A stretch of 64,000 nt of DNA from Tenacibaculum sp. Bg11-29. GTDB taxonomy: Bacteria > Bacteroidota > Bacteroidia > Flavobacteriales > Flavobacteriaceae. A program made the position numbers and the translations under genes. Below are positions 1-9,484 of this stretch, in pieces; position 1 is the stretch's first letter; each line of letters begins with the position of its first letter. Below the pieces are notes generated by a model. That model worked only from the letters and a program-made list of their open reading frames with translations, did not search any database and was not told where the DNA came from. The DNA is taken from contig NZ_PJBB01000003.1 of assembly GCF_002836595.1 (NCBI RefSeq), positions 1,115,001 to 1,179,000 of the forward strand. Direction: 5' to 3'.

Positions 1-853
<853 letters not shown>

Positions 854-857
854 TAGT

Positions 858-877
858 TCCCGACCTTCGGGTCGGGA
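858..877 (+). other. UUCG-capped hairpin in the 23S-5S spacer
   Basis: A perfect 8-bp stem (tcccgacc with ggtcggga) closed by a TTCG tetraloop sits just after the 23S 3' end. It is GC-rich in an AT-rich spacer and is probably part of an rRNA processing stem. The role is inferred from position only. Confidence 0.6.
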
Positions 878-955
878 CGCAAACTCTTTTGATAATTTAC
901 GATATGATTTTACTAATATGTTAACTTATACAGTTGTAATATACTGAAACAATTT

Positions 956-1062
956 AAGGTGATTATCGCAATGGGGCTCACCTCTTTCCATCCCGAACAG
1001 AGAAGTTAAGCCCATTTGCGCCGATGGTACTGCCAATGGTGGGAGAGTAGGTCGTTGCCTTT
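956..1062 (+). rRNA. rrf: 5S ribosomal RNA
   Basis: The sequence has the 5S hallmarks: a terminal helix (aaggt at the 5' end pairing with gcctt at the 3' end), the conserved loop tttccatcccgaacagagaagttaag split over about 988-1013, and the 3' arm with gggagagtaggtcg. Length is about 107 nt. It follows 23S by about 100 nt, the usual 16S-23S-5S order, and is followed at once by a strong terminator. Exact ends come from helix pairing. Confidence 0.95.
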
Positions 1063-1068
1063 CTTTTA

Positions 1069-1103
1069 AACCTCAATCTAGTTATAGATTGAGGTTTTTT
1101 TTT
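1069..1103 (+). terminator. Terminator of the rRNA operon
   Basis: An 11-bp stem (aacctcaatct with agattgaggtt) with a short loop is followed by a run of nine T. It lies directly after 5S and closes the rRNA operon. Confidence 0.9.
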
Positions 1104-1376
1104 GCCCTAAACTCAAATGAAAACAACGAATATCTAAGTATGAAGCTTTATATAGAATGATCTTTATTAAAAAGTGATAAGTATTAAGTAAATCAGATTA
1201 ATTTGTATGTGGTATAAGTAAAGATTATTAAAATGATGTTTTAATATGCTTAGAACTCTATTATTTAAATATAACAGCTCTGTGGGATCAGAAACTTTGC
1301 TTTTCTAATGAATAGGTGATTTTTAGGTAAATTATCTACACAAAATCTTCTTAAGAAAATAAGGCAATATTAAGTT
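1104..1376. other. AT-rich spacer between the rRNA operon and the IS element
   Basis: No gene, tRNA or convincing structure is visible here. It ends in the 8-9 bp sequence (tattaagtt, 1368-1376) that is repeated on the far side of the IS element and so marks the insertion target. Confidence 0.6.
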
Positions 1377-2336
1377 ATAGAGGTCAGTATATAAGTTCAT
1401 ATCTTTAAAGTCAACGAATATAATGTTATTATGAATATTTTTAAAGGCCAAAACCTTCTAGAGTTTGCTGATCGGTTCAAAACTAATGAAGATTGCAAGG
1501 AATATTTGGCAGATATTAAATGGAAAAATTGTTTTCAATGTGTTAAATGTGGTCATAAAAAGGCTCAAATAAGAAAGGATTTCTCACGTACTTGCAATAT
1601 TTGTTCTCATCAGGAATCTGCAACGTCAAACACACTTTTCCACAAAGTTAAATTTGGAGTTAGAAAAGCTTTTTTCATTGTTTTTGAAATGAGTACAAGT
1701 ACAAAAAGTCTTTCTGCAAGCTATGTTTCAGTTCGTTTTAGTGTCACAGAAAAGACAGCACGTTTATTTATGCTTAAAATTAGAGAGGCTATGAAAAGTA
1801 GTGGAAATAATCCTATGACTGGGATTGTTCATGTTGATGAGTTTGTTCTAGGTGGTCGTGAAAAAGATAAAGTGGGCAGAAGTTATAAAGCAAAGAAAAA
1901 GAAGGCTATAACTGCTGTTGAGCTAACTGAAGATGGAAAAGTAAAAAGAATGTATGCAATGAGAATCGAAGATTTTTCAGCTACTTCTTTACAATATATT
2001 TTCGTGAATCATATCAGTCGAGAAGCTAAAGTGATAACTGATAAATGGAGAGGCTACAGACCTATTGCTAAAGCCTATGATATTACCCAAATTGAAAGTA
2101 ATGGAGGTATGAACTTTAAAGCTCTTCATACAATGATTCATCAAGTGAAATCTTGGATAAGAACAACTTACTCTTGGGTAAGTGACTTTAACATAAACAG
2201 ATATTTTAATGAATTTTGTTTCAGAATTAATAGCTCACAAAGCAAAGAAACAATATTCAATAACTTAATAAGAAAAATGGTTGAAAAGGGTAAAGTACAT
2301 CACGAACAAATTATATGTAGATAACTACTGACCTCT
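1377..2336 (+). mobile_element. IS1595-family insertion sequence, about 960 bp
   Basis: A single transposase gene is bracketed by short imperfect terminal inverted repeats: agaggtcagta at 1379-1389 on the left and its complement tactgacctct at 2326-2336 on the right. Immediately outside, attaagtt occurs at 1369-1376 and again at 2337-2344, fitting the 8-bp target duplication typical of the IS1595 family. The outermost 1-2 bases are ambiguous because the repeat overlaps the element ends. Intact ends, intact ORF and an intact target repeat suggest a recent, possibly active copy. It landed in neutral DNA between the rRNA operon and an arsC-like gene. Confidence 0.85.
1431..2324 (+). CDS. IS1595-family transposase
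   Basis: The 297-residue protein has the two-part layout of this family. An N-terminal zinc ribbon has cysteine pairs in FQCVKCG and RTCNICS (about residues 36-57). A DDE-type ISXO2-like catalytic domain follows, with HVDEFVLGG (first acidic residue, about 134), VITDKWRGY (second, about 200) and a C-terminal helix region with NINRYFNEFCFRIN, where this family carries its third catalytic residue as N or H. Length is normal and there is no frameshift, so it may be functional. It starts about 50 bp inside the left terminal repeat and ends about 12 bp before the right one. Confidence 0.93.
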   Translation: MNIFKGQNLLEFADRFKTNEDCKEYLADIKWKNCFQCVKCGHKKAQIRKDFSRTCNICSHQESATSNTLFHKVKFGVRKAFFIVFEMSTSTKSLSASYVSVRFSVTEKTARLFMLKIREAMKSSGNNPMTGIVHVDEFVLGGREKDKVGRSYKAKKKKAITAVELTEDGKVKRMYAMRIEDFSATSLQYIFVNHISREAKVITDKWRGYRPIAKAYDITQIESNGGMNFKALHTMIHQVKSWIRTTYSWVSDFNINRYFNEFCFRINSSQSKETIFNNLIRKMVEKGKVHHEQIICR

Positions 2337-2356
2337 ATTAAGTTTTATATAAAAGT

Positions 2357-2403
2357 AATTTTCATAACACGAATAAAAAGATTTTATTTATGTTATGAAA
2401 ATT
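2357..2403. repeat. 13-bp perfect inverted repeat
   Basis: aattttcataaca (2357-2369) is repeated in inverse at 2391-2403 around a 21-nt AT-rich loop. It lies just past the 3' end of the arsC-like gene on the minus strand and may be a weak terminator or a protein-binding dyad. There is no clear T tract. Confidence 0.4.
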
Positions 2404-2434
2404 AAACGATAAGTCTAATATTTAGATTTTTGAA

Positions 2435-2782
2435 TCAATTAAGTTTTTCCTTTAAAGAATCAATTACTTTTTTACTATTTCCTATAAAAATTTCATTTTC
2501 TACTATAAAAACAGGACGTTTCAAAAATGTATATTCATCTAAAATGTATTGGCGATAATCTTTTTCAGTAATTTGTTGATTTTTTAAATCTCTTTCTTTA
2601 TAGAGTTTTGCGCGTTTGTTAAATAGGCTTTCATAGCTATCAGTTAGTCTTCTCATCTCCTCTAACTGTTCACTTGTTATTGGATTTGTCTTTATTTCTT
2701 GTTCCTCTATATTATCGAGGTTTACTTCCTTTAGGATACGACGGCAAGTATCACAAGTTTTTAAAAAATATACTTTCTTCAT
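2435..2782 (-). CDS. ArsC/Spx-family thioredoxin-fold protein
   Basis: A 115-residue single-domain protein of the ArsC-like superfamily (arsenate reductase/Spx/YffB type). It opens with a beta strand leading into the redox motif C10-D-T-C13, and the C-terminal half has FLKRPVFIVENE, the cis-proline-containing substrate-facing segment of this fold. CxxC is typical of Spx/YffB-like members, so arsenate reduction is not assured; a general thiol-redox role is equally possible. No arsenic genes are adjacent, although an arsenic-methylating gene lies at the far right of the window. It is divergent from the dinB-like gene with only about 40 bp between start codons, so they share a promoter region. 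Confidence 0.85.
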   Translation of the reverse strand: MKKVYFLKTCDTCRRILKEVNLDNIEEQEIKTNPITSEQLEEMRRLTDSYESLFNKRAKLYKERDLKNQQITEKDYRQYILDEYTFLKRPVFIVENEIFIGNSKKVIDSLKEKLN

Positions 2783-2825
2783 GGTTTAATAATTATCTTT
2801 GAGCTACGCTAAAATAAGTAGAATA

Positions 2826-3281
2826 ATGAACACGCAATTTGAAATTTTAATAAAATCGAGACAATTAATATTAAAAAAAGTTGAAAACTTATCAATTGAG
2901 CAATTACATAAAATTCCAGATGGATTTAAAAATAATATTGCATGGAATGTAGCTCATTTAGTAGTAACACAACAGTTGTTGCATTATAAATTGTCAGGAT
3001 TAAATTGCTTAGCTTCTGATGAACTAATAGAAGGGTATAAAAAGGGAACTCTACCTACAGGTATATTTTCAGAAGAAGAGTTTGAAGAGGTAAAAGAATT
3101 ATTGATTGGGTTACCAGATACCTTACAAGAAGATTACGAAGCAGGAATCTTTACTGAGTTTACTACTTATGAAACGAGTCTTGGTTTTGTATTAGATTCT
3201 GTAGAAACGGCTATTGCCTTTAATAATTTACATGAAGGAATTCATCTAGGAACTATAATGGCTTTAACAAAGTTAGTGTAA
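2826..3281 (+). CDS. DinB-family putative metal-dependent thiol enzyme
   Basis: A 151-residue protein of the DinB/DfsB four-helix-bundle family. Members are thought to be thiol-dependent metalloenzymes such as bacillithiol or mycothiol transferases; the substrate here is unknown. Visible features are AWNVAHLV early on and NLHEGIHLGTI near the C-terminus, where the HxxxH-type histidines bind the metal. An in-frame TTG lies 27 bp upstream, but the ATG giving MNTQFEILIK matches the usual family start, so I chose it. No clear Shine-Dalgarno sequence is present, as is normal in this phylum. Confidence 0.85.
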   Translation: MNTQFEILIKSRQLILKKVENLSIEQLHKIPDGFKNNIAWNVAHLVVTQQLLHYKLSGLNCLASDELIEGYKKGTLPTGIFSEEEFEEVKELLIGLPDTLQEDYEAGIFTEFTTYETSLGFVLDSVETAIAFNNLHEGIHLGTIMALTKLV

Positions 3282-3330
3282 TTTATAAATAACTGTTTTA
3301 TACTAAAGTTTAAATTTATATCTTATTAAA

Positions 3331-4479
3331 ATGAAATTAAATACAAAGATGATTCATGGTGGTCAGCAAAATGAAGAGGCTACGGGGGCGGTAATGCCAC
3401 CTATATTTCAGACATCTACGTATGCACAAACAAGTCCAGGAGTTCATAAAGGATATGGATATTCAAGAGGTGAAAACCCTAGCCGTAAAGCGCTTGAATA
3501 TGCCTTTGCAGCTATTGAGAATGGAACACATGGTTTTGCATTTTCATCTGGGCTATCTGCAATAGACTGTGTTTTAAGAACTTTAAAACCAGGAGATGAA
3601 GTTATAGCAGGAGATGATCTATATGGAGGTACATACCGTATGTTTACAAAGTTATTCCAACAATATGGTTTGAAGTTTATATTTATAGATATGGATTTGA
3701 TTAGTAATGTATCTAATGCTATATCTAATAAAACAAAGTTGATTTGGTTAGAAACACCAACTAATCCGTTAATGAAAATTGCTGATATTACTGAGATAGC
3801 AAAAGTTGTAAAAGCAATAAATAGTACTATTTTAATAGCTGTTGATAATACATTTGCAACACCATATCTTCAGCGTCCATTAGATTTAGGCGCTGATATT
3901 GTAATGCACTCCGCTACAAAGTATTTAGGAGGACATTCTGATTTAGTGATGGGGGCTTTAATGGTCAAAAACGAAGAAATAGCAAAAGAATTACATTTTA
4001 TACAATTTGCAGCTGGAGCAATTGCTGGACCTATGGATTCTTTTTTAGCTTTAAGAGGAATTAAAACATTGCATTTACGAATGAAACGTCATTGTGAAAA
4101 CGGTAAATTAGTAGCAGAATACTTAGTCAATCACCCAAAAATTGGTAATGTATATTACCCAGGATTATATAGTCATCCGAATCATGAAATTGCTAAAAAG
4201 CAAATGGATGATTTTGGAGGAATGGTTTCTTTCCGGTTAAAAGATGAAAGTAAACAGGCAGCATTTGCATTTTTAGAAAACACCAAAATATTTACATTGG
4301 CCGAATCTTTAGGTGGAGTAGAAAGCTTAGTAAATCACCCAGTAACAATGTCACATGGTTCTATACCTGAAGTGGAGCGTTTAAAAATAGGAATAACCGA
4401 TTCTCTGATACGTTTAAGTGTAGGAGTGGAAGATATTAATGATTTGCTAGAAGATTTAGAACAAGCATTGAATATCTAA
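3331..4479 (+). CDS. Cystathionine gamma-synthase / beta-lyase family PLP enzyme
   Basis: A 382-residue fold-type I enzyme of the Cys/Met-metabolism family, working in trans-sulfuration between cysteine, cystathionine, homocysteine and methionine. The cofactor lysine is K197 in SATKYLGGHSD. Other family marks are YSRGENPSRKALE (phosphate and substrate contacts), FSSGLSAI near residue 71, and WLETPTNPL with VDNTFATPYLQRP before the lysine. Length is normal. Synthase (MetB) and lyase (MetC/CGL) cannot be separated safely by eye, and no other methionine genes are adjacent. It stands alone between the dinB-like gene and a TetR regulator. Confidence 0.93.
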   Translation: MKLNTKMIHGGQQNEEATGAVMPPIFQTSTYAQTSPGVHKGYGYSRGENPSRKALEYAFAAIENGTHGFAFSSGLSAIDCVLRTLKPGDEVIAGDDLYGGTYRMFTKLFQQYGLKFIFIDMDLISNVSNAISNKTKLIWLETPTNPLMKIADITEIAKVVKAINSTILIAVDNTFATPYLQRPLDLGADIVMHSATKYLGGHSDLVMGALMVKNEEIAKELHFIQFAAGAIAGPMDSFLALRGIKTLHLRMKRHCENGKLVAEYLVNHPKIGNVYYPGLYSHPNHEIAKKQMDDFGGMVSFRLKDESKQAAFAFLENTKIFTLAESLGGVESLVNHPVTMSHGSIPEVERLKIGITDSLIRLSVGVEDINDLLEDLEQALNI

Positions 4480-4520
4480 TTTAAAGCTCTTTACTTAGGT
4501 TATTTTTGATTTTATATTAA

Positions 4521-4540
4521 AATATACTAACTGGTATATT
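4521..4540. promoter_or_regulatory. Putative TetR operator 1 (upstream of tetR)
   Basis: AATATACTAACTGGTATATT is a near-perfect 20-bp dyad. It agrees at 17 of 20 positions with a second dyad just after the regulator gene. It lies immediately upstream of a TATATTTG -7-like box (4546-4553), so a bound repressor would block the regulator's own promoter. The link to this TetR protein is inferred from position and repetition. Confidence 0.75.
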
Positions 4541-4571
4541 TTTTATATATTTGTATGATAATTTTTTTATT

Positions 4572-5165
4572 TTGTCTAAGTCAGAAAAAACAAGAGCTTT
4601 TATTATAGAAACTGTAGCGCCTATTTTTAACAAAAATGGATATTCGGCAATGAGTTTATCTAAAATTACAGAAGCAACTGGTTTAACTAAAGGAGCAATT
4701 TACGGTCATTTTGAAAATAAAGAAAACCTAGCTTTGGAAGCCTTTAAATTTTCGGTAAGAAGAGTTTTAAAAGATTTAAATGAAGAAGTAAGTAAAGGAG
4801 AAACTCCTTTAGCTATGTTATTAAACATAGCCTCTTTTTATAAAGGATATTATCATTATAATAAGCAATTTGGAGGTTGCCCTATCTTAAATATTGGGGT
4901 AGATTCTGATAATCAGGATAACAAAATATCTAAATTAGTTCAATCATACAATTATAGAATTTTAGATCGTTTTGCTGAGTTAATTGATATGGGGAAAGAA
5001 TCTAATGAAATTAAAAATTCAGTAGATAGTATGTTATATGCGAAACGTTTTTTTTACATGATCGAAGGAGCTGTATATATGTCTTATATTATGAAAGATG
5101 ATAGCTATCTTATTGATTTATCAGAAGTAATTAAACAAATCATAGAAGAACAATTACAACAATAA
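4572..5165 (+). CDS. TetR-family transcriptional repressor
   Basis: A 197-residue regulator. The N-terminal helix-turn-helix is clear: KTRAFIIETVAPIFNKNGYSAMSLSKITEATGLTKGAIYGHFENKENLALEAF, read as separate segments over residues 5-57. The C-terminal ligand domain matches the TetR_C group common beside fatty-acid or thioesterase genes. I prefer the TTG giving MSKSEKTRAF; another in-frame TTG seven codons upstream is possible, but it would overlap the -7 box. Two matching dyads flank the gene, one at its promoter and one before the following thioesterase, so it probably represses itself and that gene. The ligand is unknown; an acyl-CoA or related hydrophobic compound is a guess. Confidence 0.88.
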   Translation: MSKSEKTRAFIIETVAPIFNKNGYSAMSLSKITEATGLTKGAIYGHFENKENLALEAFKFSVRRVLKDLNEEVSKGETPLAMLLNIASFYKGYYHYNKQFGGCPILNIGVDSDNQDNKISKLVQSYNYRILDRFAELIDMGKESNEIKNSVDSMLYAKRFFYMIEGAVYMSYIMKDDSYLIDLSEVIKQIIEEQLQQ

Positions 5166-5182
5166 CTATTTTTTTAATCACA

Positions 5183-5202
5183 AATATACCAATCGGTATA
5201 TT
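5183..5202. promoter_or_regulatory. Putative TetR operator 2 (upstream of thioesterase)
   Basis: AATATACCAATCGGTATATT is a palindrome with the same half-sites (AATATAC and GGTATATT) as the dyad upstream of tetR. It ends 16 bp before the thioesterase start codon, in the 53-bp gap between the two genes, so the thioesterase may have its own repressed promoter. Confidence 0.75.
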
Positions 5203-5218
5203 TAAAATATTTAATACA

Positions 5219-5701
5219 ATGGAATTATTAAAAATTTTAGAAAGTAAAACAAAAATAAGATTTCAGGATTGTGATCCTTTTAATCATTTAAATAATGCGT
5301 CTTATTTTAATTATCTTATCAATGCTAGAGAAGATCAATTAATTGAAAACTATAATTTAGATGTATATAAGCATGGAAAAACAACAGGTAAGAGTTGGGT
5401 AGTAGCAACACATCAAATTACTTATTTAAAGCCTGCAACTTTAATGGAGACAGTGGTTATAGATTCTCAGTTAATTAATTATGGAAGTAAAAATTTGTTA
5501 GTTGAAATACGAATGTGGAATGAAACAAAGACTGAGCTTAAAGCTGTACTATGGAGCTCATTTGTGTATTTTAACTTAATGAAACTATCTTCTGAAAAAC
5601 ATTCTGAAGACCTACTTGAATTATTTAAAAATGCAGTTTTACCTCTTAAAGAGAAAAGTTTTGAAGAAAGAATAGGAAACTTACGGTTTCAGAAAGTTTA
5701 A
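5219..5701 (+). CDS. Acyl-CoA thioesterase, hotdog fold (4HBT type)
   Basis: A 160-residue hotdog-fold protein that probably hydrolyses an acyl-CoA or acyl-ACP thioester. The motif RFQDCDPFNHLNNASYFNY near residue 14 is the 4HBT catalytic signature: an aspartate in DxD/NHLNN, followed by a helix. WVVATHQITYLKPATLMETVVI is the central beta-strand pairing region. It lies 53 bp after tetR, separated by the second operator, and is followed by a terminator, so tetR and this gene form a small regulon. The natural acyl group cannot be read from the sequence. Confidence 0.85.
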   Translation: MELLKILESKTKIRFQDCDPFNHLNNASYFNYLINAREDQLIENYNLDVYKHGKTTGKSWVVATHQITYLKPATLMETVVIDSQLINYGSKNLLVEIRMWNETKTELKAVLWSSFVYFNLMKLSSEKHSEDLLELFKNAVLPLKEKSFEERIGNLRFQKV

Positions 5702-5705
5702 AGGT

Positions 5706-5739
5706 AAAAAGCCCGAAATTTTTAATTTCGGGCTTTTTC
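5706..5739. terminator. Bidirectional terminator
   Basis: aaaaagcccgaaat pairs with atttcgggcttttt around a short loop, with A and T runs on both sides. It separates the convergent thioesterase and superoxide dismutase genes. Confidence 0.88.
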
Positions 5740-5772
5740 TATAAGAATGAATTACTAAAAATAATTACGTTA

Positions 5773-6381
5773 TTATTTAGCGTCAGCATATCTTTTTTCA
5801 ACTTCGTTCCAGTTAATTACTTTAAAGAAAGCATCAATATAATCAGGACGACGGTTTTGATAGTTTAAATAGTAAGCATGTTCCCAAACATCTAATCCTA
5901 AAATAGGAGTTCCTTCGCATGAAACACCAGGCATTAATGGGTTGTCTTGATTTGGAGTAGAACAAATTTCAATTTTCCCTCCTTTATGAACACATAACCA
6001 AGCCCATCCTGAACCAAATTGAGTTGCAGCAGCTTTAGAGAAAGCTTCAATAAAAGCATCTTTAGAACCAAATTCAGCTTCAATAGCATCTTTTAATTCA
6101 CCAGATAAATAACCTCTATCTTCAGGGTTCATTACAGTCCAAAATAATGAGTGATTATAAAAACCTCCACCATTATTACGAACACCTCCGTTACTCATAT
6201 CTAAATTAGTAAGAATATCTTCAATAGTTTTACCTTCTAAATCAGTTCCAGCAATAGCAGCATTTAATTTAGTTGTATAACCGTTATGGTGTTTACTATG
6301 ATGAATTTCCATAGTTTTAGCATCAATATTTGGTACTAATGCATCATAAGCATATCCTAATTCTGGTAAGTTAAAAGCCAT
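5773..6381 (-). CDS. sodA: Superoxide dismutase, Mn type by signature
   Basis: A 202-residue cytoplasmic Fe/Mn-family dismutase converting superoxide to peroxide and oxygen. The four metal ligands are visible: H27 in MEIHHSK, H77 in FYNHSLFW, and D164 and H168 in LDVWEHAYY. The pattern NNGGGF at 69-74 together with NQDNPLM (Gln near 145) is that of manganese enzymes rather than iron enzymes, but some Bacteroidota enzymes use either metal. No signal peptide is seen. The gene is monocistronic by its flanks: a terminator on each side. Confidence 0.95.
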   Translation of the reverse strand: MAFNLPELGYAYDALVPNIDAKTMEIHHSKHHNGYTTKLNAAIAGTDLEGKTIEDILTNLDMSNGGVRNNGGGFYNHSLFWTVMNPEDRGYLSGELKDAIEAEFGSKDAFIEAFSKAAATQFGSGWAWLCVHKGGKIEICSTPNQDNPLMPGVSCEGTPILGLDVWEHAYYLNYQNRRPDYIDAFFKVINWNEVEKRYADAK

Positions 6382-6439
6382 AATTGTATGTTTTAATAAG
6401 TTAATTTGTTGTTTTTATAAATGTAAATTTAATTCAAAA

Positions 6440-6470
6440 AAATAAGGCAAACAACTGTTTGCCTTATTCT
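6440..6470 (-). terminator. Terminator of fbp
   Basis: The stem aataaggcaaaca with tgtttgccttatt is followed, reading the minus strand, by a T run (the plus-strand aaaaaa before 6441). It ends the fbp transcript between fbp and sodA. Confidence 0.85.
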
Positions 6471-6503
6471 AAATTTATAACAGCATAAATATATGTTATA
6501 ATG

Positions 6504-7526
6504 CTAATAATTTGCGCCTTCTGGATATTTTGCCATAAACTCTTCTGCCTTTTTTACCATGTGTGTACTTCCACAGAAAAAAGGAACACGTTGATGTAAT
6601 TCGGTAGGCTCTAAATCTAAAATCCTTTTATAACCATCGGTTGCTTTACCACCAGCTTCTTCTGCTATAAAAGCCATTGGATTGCACTCGTATAATAAAC
6701 GTAACTTACCTTTAGGGCCGATAGTACTTGTTGGATAAATATAAATACCTCCTTTAATCATATTTCTATGAAAATCAGAAACTAATGAACCAATGTACCT
6801 AGAAGTATATGGTCTATTTTCTTTTTCTTCTTGACAGTATTTTAAATATTCTTTTACTCCTTTTGGAAAATGCACGTAGTTTCCTTCATTAATTGAGTAA
6901 ATATTACCGTTTTCTGGAATTTGAATATTAGGGTGTGATAAATAGAACGTTCCAATAGCAGGGTTTAAAGTAAAACCATTCACTCCATTTCCAGTTGTAA
7001 AAACTAATATTGTAGAAGTACCATAAGCAACATAACCAGCAGCAACCTGTTCAGATCCTTTTTGTAAAAAATCTTCTTTAGTTACGGGAGTTCCATTAGG
7101 AGATACTCTTCTGTAAATAGAAAAAATAGTACCTACAGAAACATTTACATCTATATTAGAAGAACCATCTAAAGGATCCATTAATAAGATATATTTGTTT
7201 TCGTTTGTTTTATTTTGACCTTCAACAACAACAAAGTCATCTTCTTCTTCACTAGCGATCCCACAAACAATCTCTCTATTTATTAATGTTCTTTTAAATA
7301 AATCATTTGCTAAAACATCTAACTTTTGTTGCGTTTCTCCTTGTATATTAACATCTCCAGAAGCTCCAGTGATATCAACTAAACCAGCTTTTCTGATTTC
7401 ATGATTTACTACTTTGGCAGCTAAACGAATAGAGTTTATTAAACGAGATAGCTCACCAGAAGAATATTTAAAATCTTTTTGATTACCAATTATATACTCA
7501 CCAAGAGTCATGTGCTTGTTATTCAT
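6504..7526 (-). CDS. fbp: Class I fructose-1,6-bisphosphatase
   Basis: A 340-residue FBPase I, the gluconeogenic enzyme that removes the C1 phosphate of fructose 1,6-bisphosphate. The metal-binding motif [12 protein letters not shown] is intact (about residues 117-128) and the paired acidic segment [10 protein letters not shown] lies just upstream. The C-terminal catalytic motif is [16 protein letters not shown]. Length and both ends match the family. It is transcribed as a single gene with its own terminator, and the long upstream AT-rich gap should hold its promoter. Confidence 0.97.
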   Translation of the reverse strand: MNNKHMTLGEYIIGNQKDFKYSSGELSRLINSIRLAAKVVNHEIRKAGLVDITGASGDVNIQGETQQKLDVLANDLFKRTLINREIVCGIASEEEDDFVVVEGQNKTNENKYILLMDPLDGSSNIDVNVSVGTIFSIYRRVSPNGTPVTKEDFLQKGSEQVAAGYVAYGTSTILVFTTGNGVNGFTLNPAIGTFYLSHPNIQIPENGNIYSINEGNYVHFPKGVKEYLKYCQEEKENRPYTSRYIGSLVSDFHRNMIKGGIYIYPTSTIGPKGKLRLLYECNPMAFIAEEAGGKATDGYKRILDLEPTELHQRVPFFCGSTHMVKKAEEFMAKYPEGANY

Positions 7527-7643
7527 GTCAAAATTTTGTATTGTCAGTACAAAGATGCCAACTTTTTAGAGTAACTACAATGATTTCGAATATTAATTTT
7601 AATTAAAATAGTACTTATTATTTATTAAATATGCTATTAGAGT

Positions 7644-7664
7644 AGTGTTTTAAGATAAAACACT
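7644..7664. other. Small hairpin upstream of a secreted-protein gene
   Basis: agtgtttt and aaaacact form an 8-bp stem around a 5-nt loop, about 55 bp before the next start codon. A TATATTCG -7-like box follows at about 7692-7699. It is possibly a protein-binding dyad; no function is assigned. Confidence 0.35.
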
Positions 7665-7719
7665 AAGTGTCTGTAAGTAAAAAAGGTTTTTTATATTCGC
7701 CATTTAAAAGAATAGATAA

Positions 7720-9309
7720 ATGAAAAAAATAGTACTATTAGGGGCTTTAATTTTATATTTAAACTCTTTCGCTCAAAGCACAAATTTAGACAGAGAAAGA
7801 TTTCATGTTTCTTATGTTGAACTACCAAGTGATCCTATTTTAGATGATAGTAAAAGAACATACTCGATTAATATAAGTGGTGTTTCTATTAATGGATTTT
7901 CAAAAGTGAAATCTCCTGGAGTTCTTGATATTAATTATATTTTCACTGGTACTAGAGTTGGTGAAGTGAAAATAGATAAAGAGAAACATCAAAAGAAAGA
8001 TAAAGATGGTAATATTTTATCAACATGGTACACATATAGGGTTAAGACAGACTATTCGTCTAAAGGTATCTTAAATATTGTAAATGGAGTTAGGGCTAAA
8101 AGTTACGAAGAGAAGTTTTCAGCAGAAACTGACTATACTAGCAATAGTTTTAATAGTTATTATAAGGCTGAAAGATATTATGCACTTAATAAACATGATA
8201 TAAAGGATAATCATAAAAGAAAACATAAATCTATAATAAAATCGAATATAAAGTCTTACTTAGATTCAAGATACGGTTATAGGTCATATAGTACTAATTC
8301 GGAATTTTTATGGATTTTGGCTTCTAAAAAGCATCCAGAAACAAAAAAACACCATGAAGCATATAATAAAACGAAGGCTATTTTTAGTAAAATGCATTAT
8401 GATGAACCAATGGATGATATTGCAAAAGAATTGGAGCCTGTTATAGCTTATTTTGAGAATGTTATTTCAAGATATCCAGGTACTAAGCGTAAAATGAGAA
8501 AAGTAAAATACGCTAGTTATTATAATCTTGCGAAGATTTATAGTTATTTAGATATGCCTCAAAAAGTAGAGGAATATGCAGGTAAATTAATAGAAAACGA
8601 TTATGATAAGTCGGACGGAAATAGTTTTTTAAGAACAGCAGTATCTTTATCAACATCTTTAGAGAAGAACAACATGAAATCTCGTCACATGAAGATTGTT
8701 ACAGAAGACATAAGTAATCTTGAAGAAGAAAAGAAGGAAGAAGCTCCTGAATTTAAGGCAAACCAAGAGTTTGAATTAAACCAAGCTTATTTAATTACAA
8801 AAGAGAATGATACTACTTTAGTTGATATAAATACTAAAGATATTGAGAAAATAGGGTATAGTTTTAGAAACGTTCAATATAATAAAAATGGTAGTCCAAT
8901 AGGAACAAGAGTTAAACAAGCGAAAGGATGTAAAGAACTTTTATTTGTAGAAGGGCTTCATTATAAAAACATCGTTTTTAAGGAAGCATCAAAAAAACCA
9001 GGCTCAGTAAAATTAACTCAAGGAGTTTTAGGAGGTGCCAATGATAAATTATGTAGAGTAGTTTTTGAATCTGATAAAATAAATTTATATAAGTTTAATA
9101 ATAAGGAGTTAGTTATTGTTGTGCCAGAGAGTGAAAAAGGAAAGTCAACGTCAGCATTGGGTTTTGTTTTTGCATTTAAGAAAAAGCTAGCAAAAATAGC
9201 AGAAAATTGTCCTGATATTGCTAAAAAAGCGATGACTAATAGATATAAAAATAACGAAGTAAGTTTATTGAAATTTTGTAACGACCTTACTAATTGTAAG
9301 GCTGAATAA
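7720..9309 (+). CDS. Secreted protein of unknown function with TPR-like segment
   Basis: I do not recognise this 529-residue protein. It starts with a clean signal peptide (MKKIVLLGALILYLNSFAQS), so it goes to the periplasm or beyond. The N-terminal third is beta-rich. A helical middle part (YYNLAKIYSYLDMPQKVEEYA, read as two halves near residues 265-290) looks like a tetratricopeptide-type pair. The last third is beta-rich and has several scattered cysteines that could form disulfides. No C-terminal sorting domain is obvious. It stands alone with its own terminator. A role in envelope or stress physiology is only a guess. Confidence 0.6.
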   Translation: MKKIVLLGALILYLNSFAQSTNLDRERFHVSYVELPSDPILDDSKRTYSINISGVSINGFSKVKSPGVLDINYIFTGTRVGEVKIDKEKHQKKDKDGNILSTWYTYRVKTDYSSKGILNIVNGVRAKSYEEKFSAETDYTSNSFNSYYKAERYYALNKHDIKDNHKRKHKSIIKSNIKSYLDSRYGYRSYSTNSEFLWILASKKHPETKKHHEAYNKTKAIFSKMHYDEPMDDIAKELEPVIAYFENVISRYPGTKRKMRKVKYASYYNLAKIYSYLDMPQKVEEYAGKLIENDYDKSDGNSFLRTAVSLSTSLEKNNMKSRHMKIVTEDISNLEEEKKEEAPEFKANQEFELNQAYLITKENDTTLVDINTKDIEKIGYSFRNVQYNKNGSPIGTRVKQAKGCKELLFVEGLHYKNIVFKEASKKPGSVKLTQGVLGGANDKLCRVVFESDKINLYKFNNKELVIVVPESEKGKSTSALGFVFAFKKKLAKIAENCPDIAKKAMTNRYKNNEVSLLKFCNDLTNCKAE

Positions 9310-9323
9310 AAAGCATTAGAATT

Positions 9324-9370
9324 AAAAAGCAAAAAGCACAATCATTAAGATTGTGCTTTTTGCTTTTTAT
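9324..9370 (+). terminator. Strong terminator after the secreted-protein gene
   Basis: A long hairpin of about 20 bp (aaaaagcaaaaagcacaatc with its complement) around a 5-nt loop ends in a T-rich stretch. Confidence 0.88.
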
Positions 9371-9484
9371 TAATTTTGAATATATGATTTTAAAATTTTG
9401 AACAAAAAGAAACGATGTGTTTTAATTTTCTATTTGTTTTTTTAAGGAATGTTTTAAGAATTATATTTACACAAAATTTTTATA

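Noticed and set aside
9018..9341. A 107-codon minus-strand ORF opposite the secreted-protein gene.
   Set aside because: It is a shadow of the plus-strand gene, which has a signal peptide and a terminator of its own.
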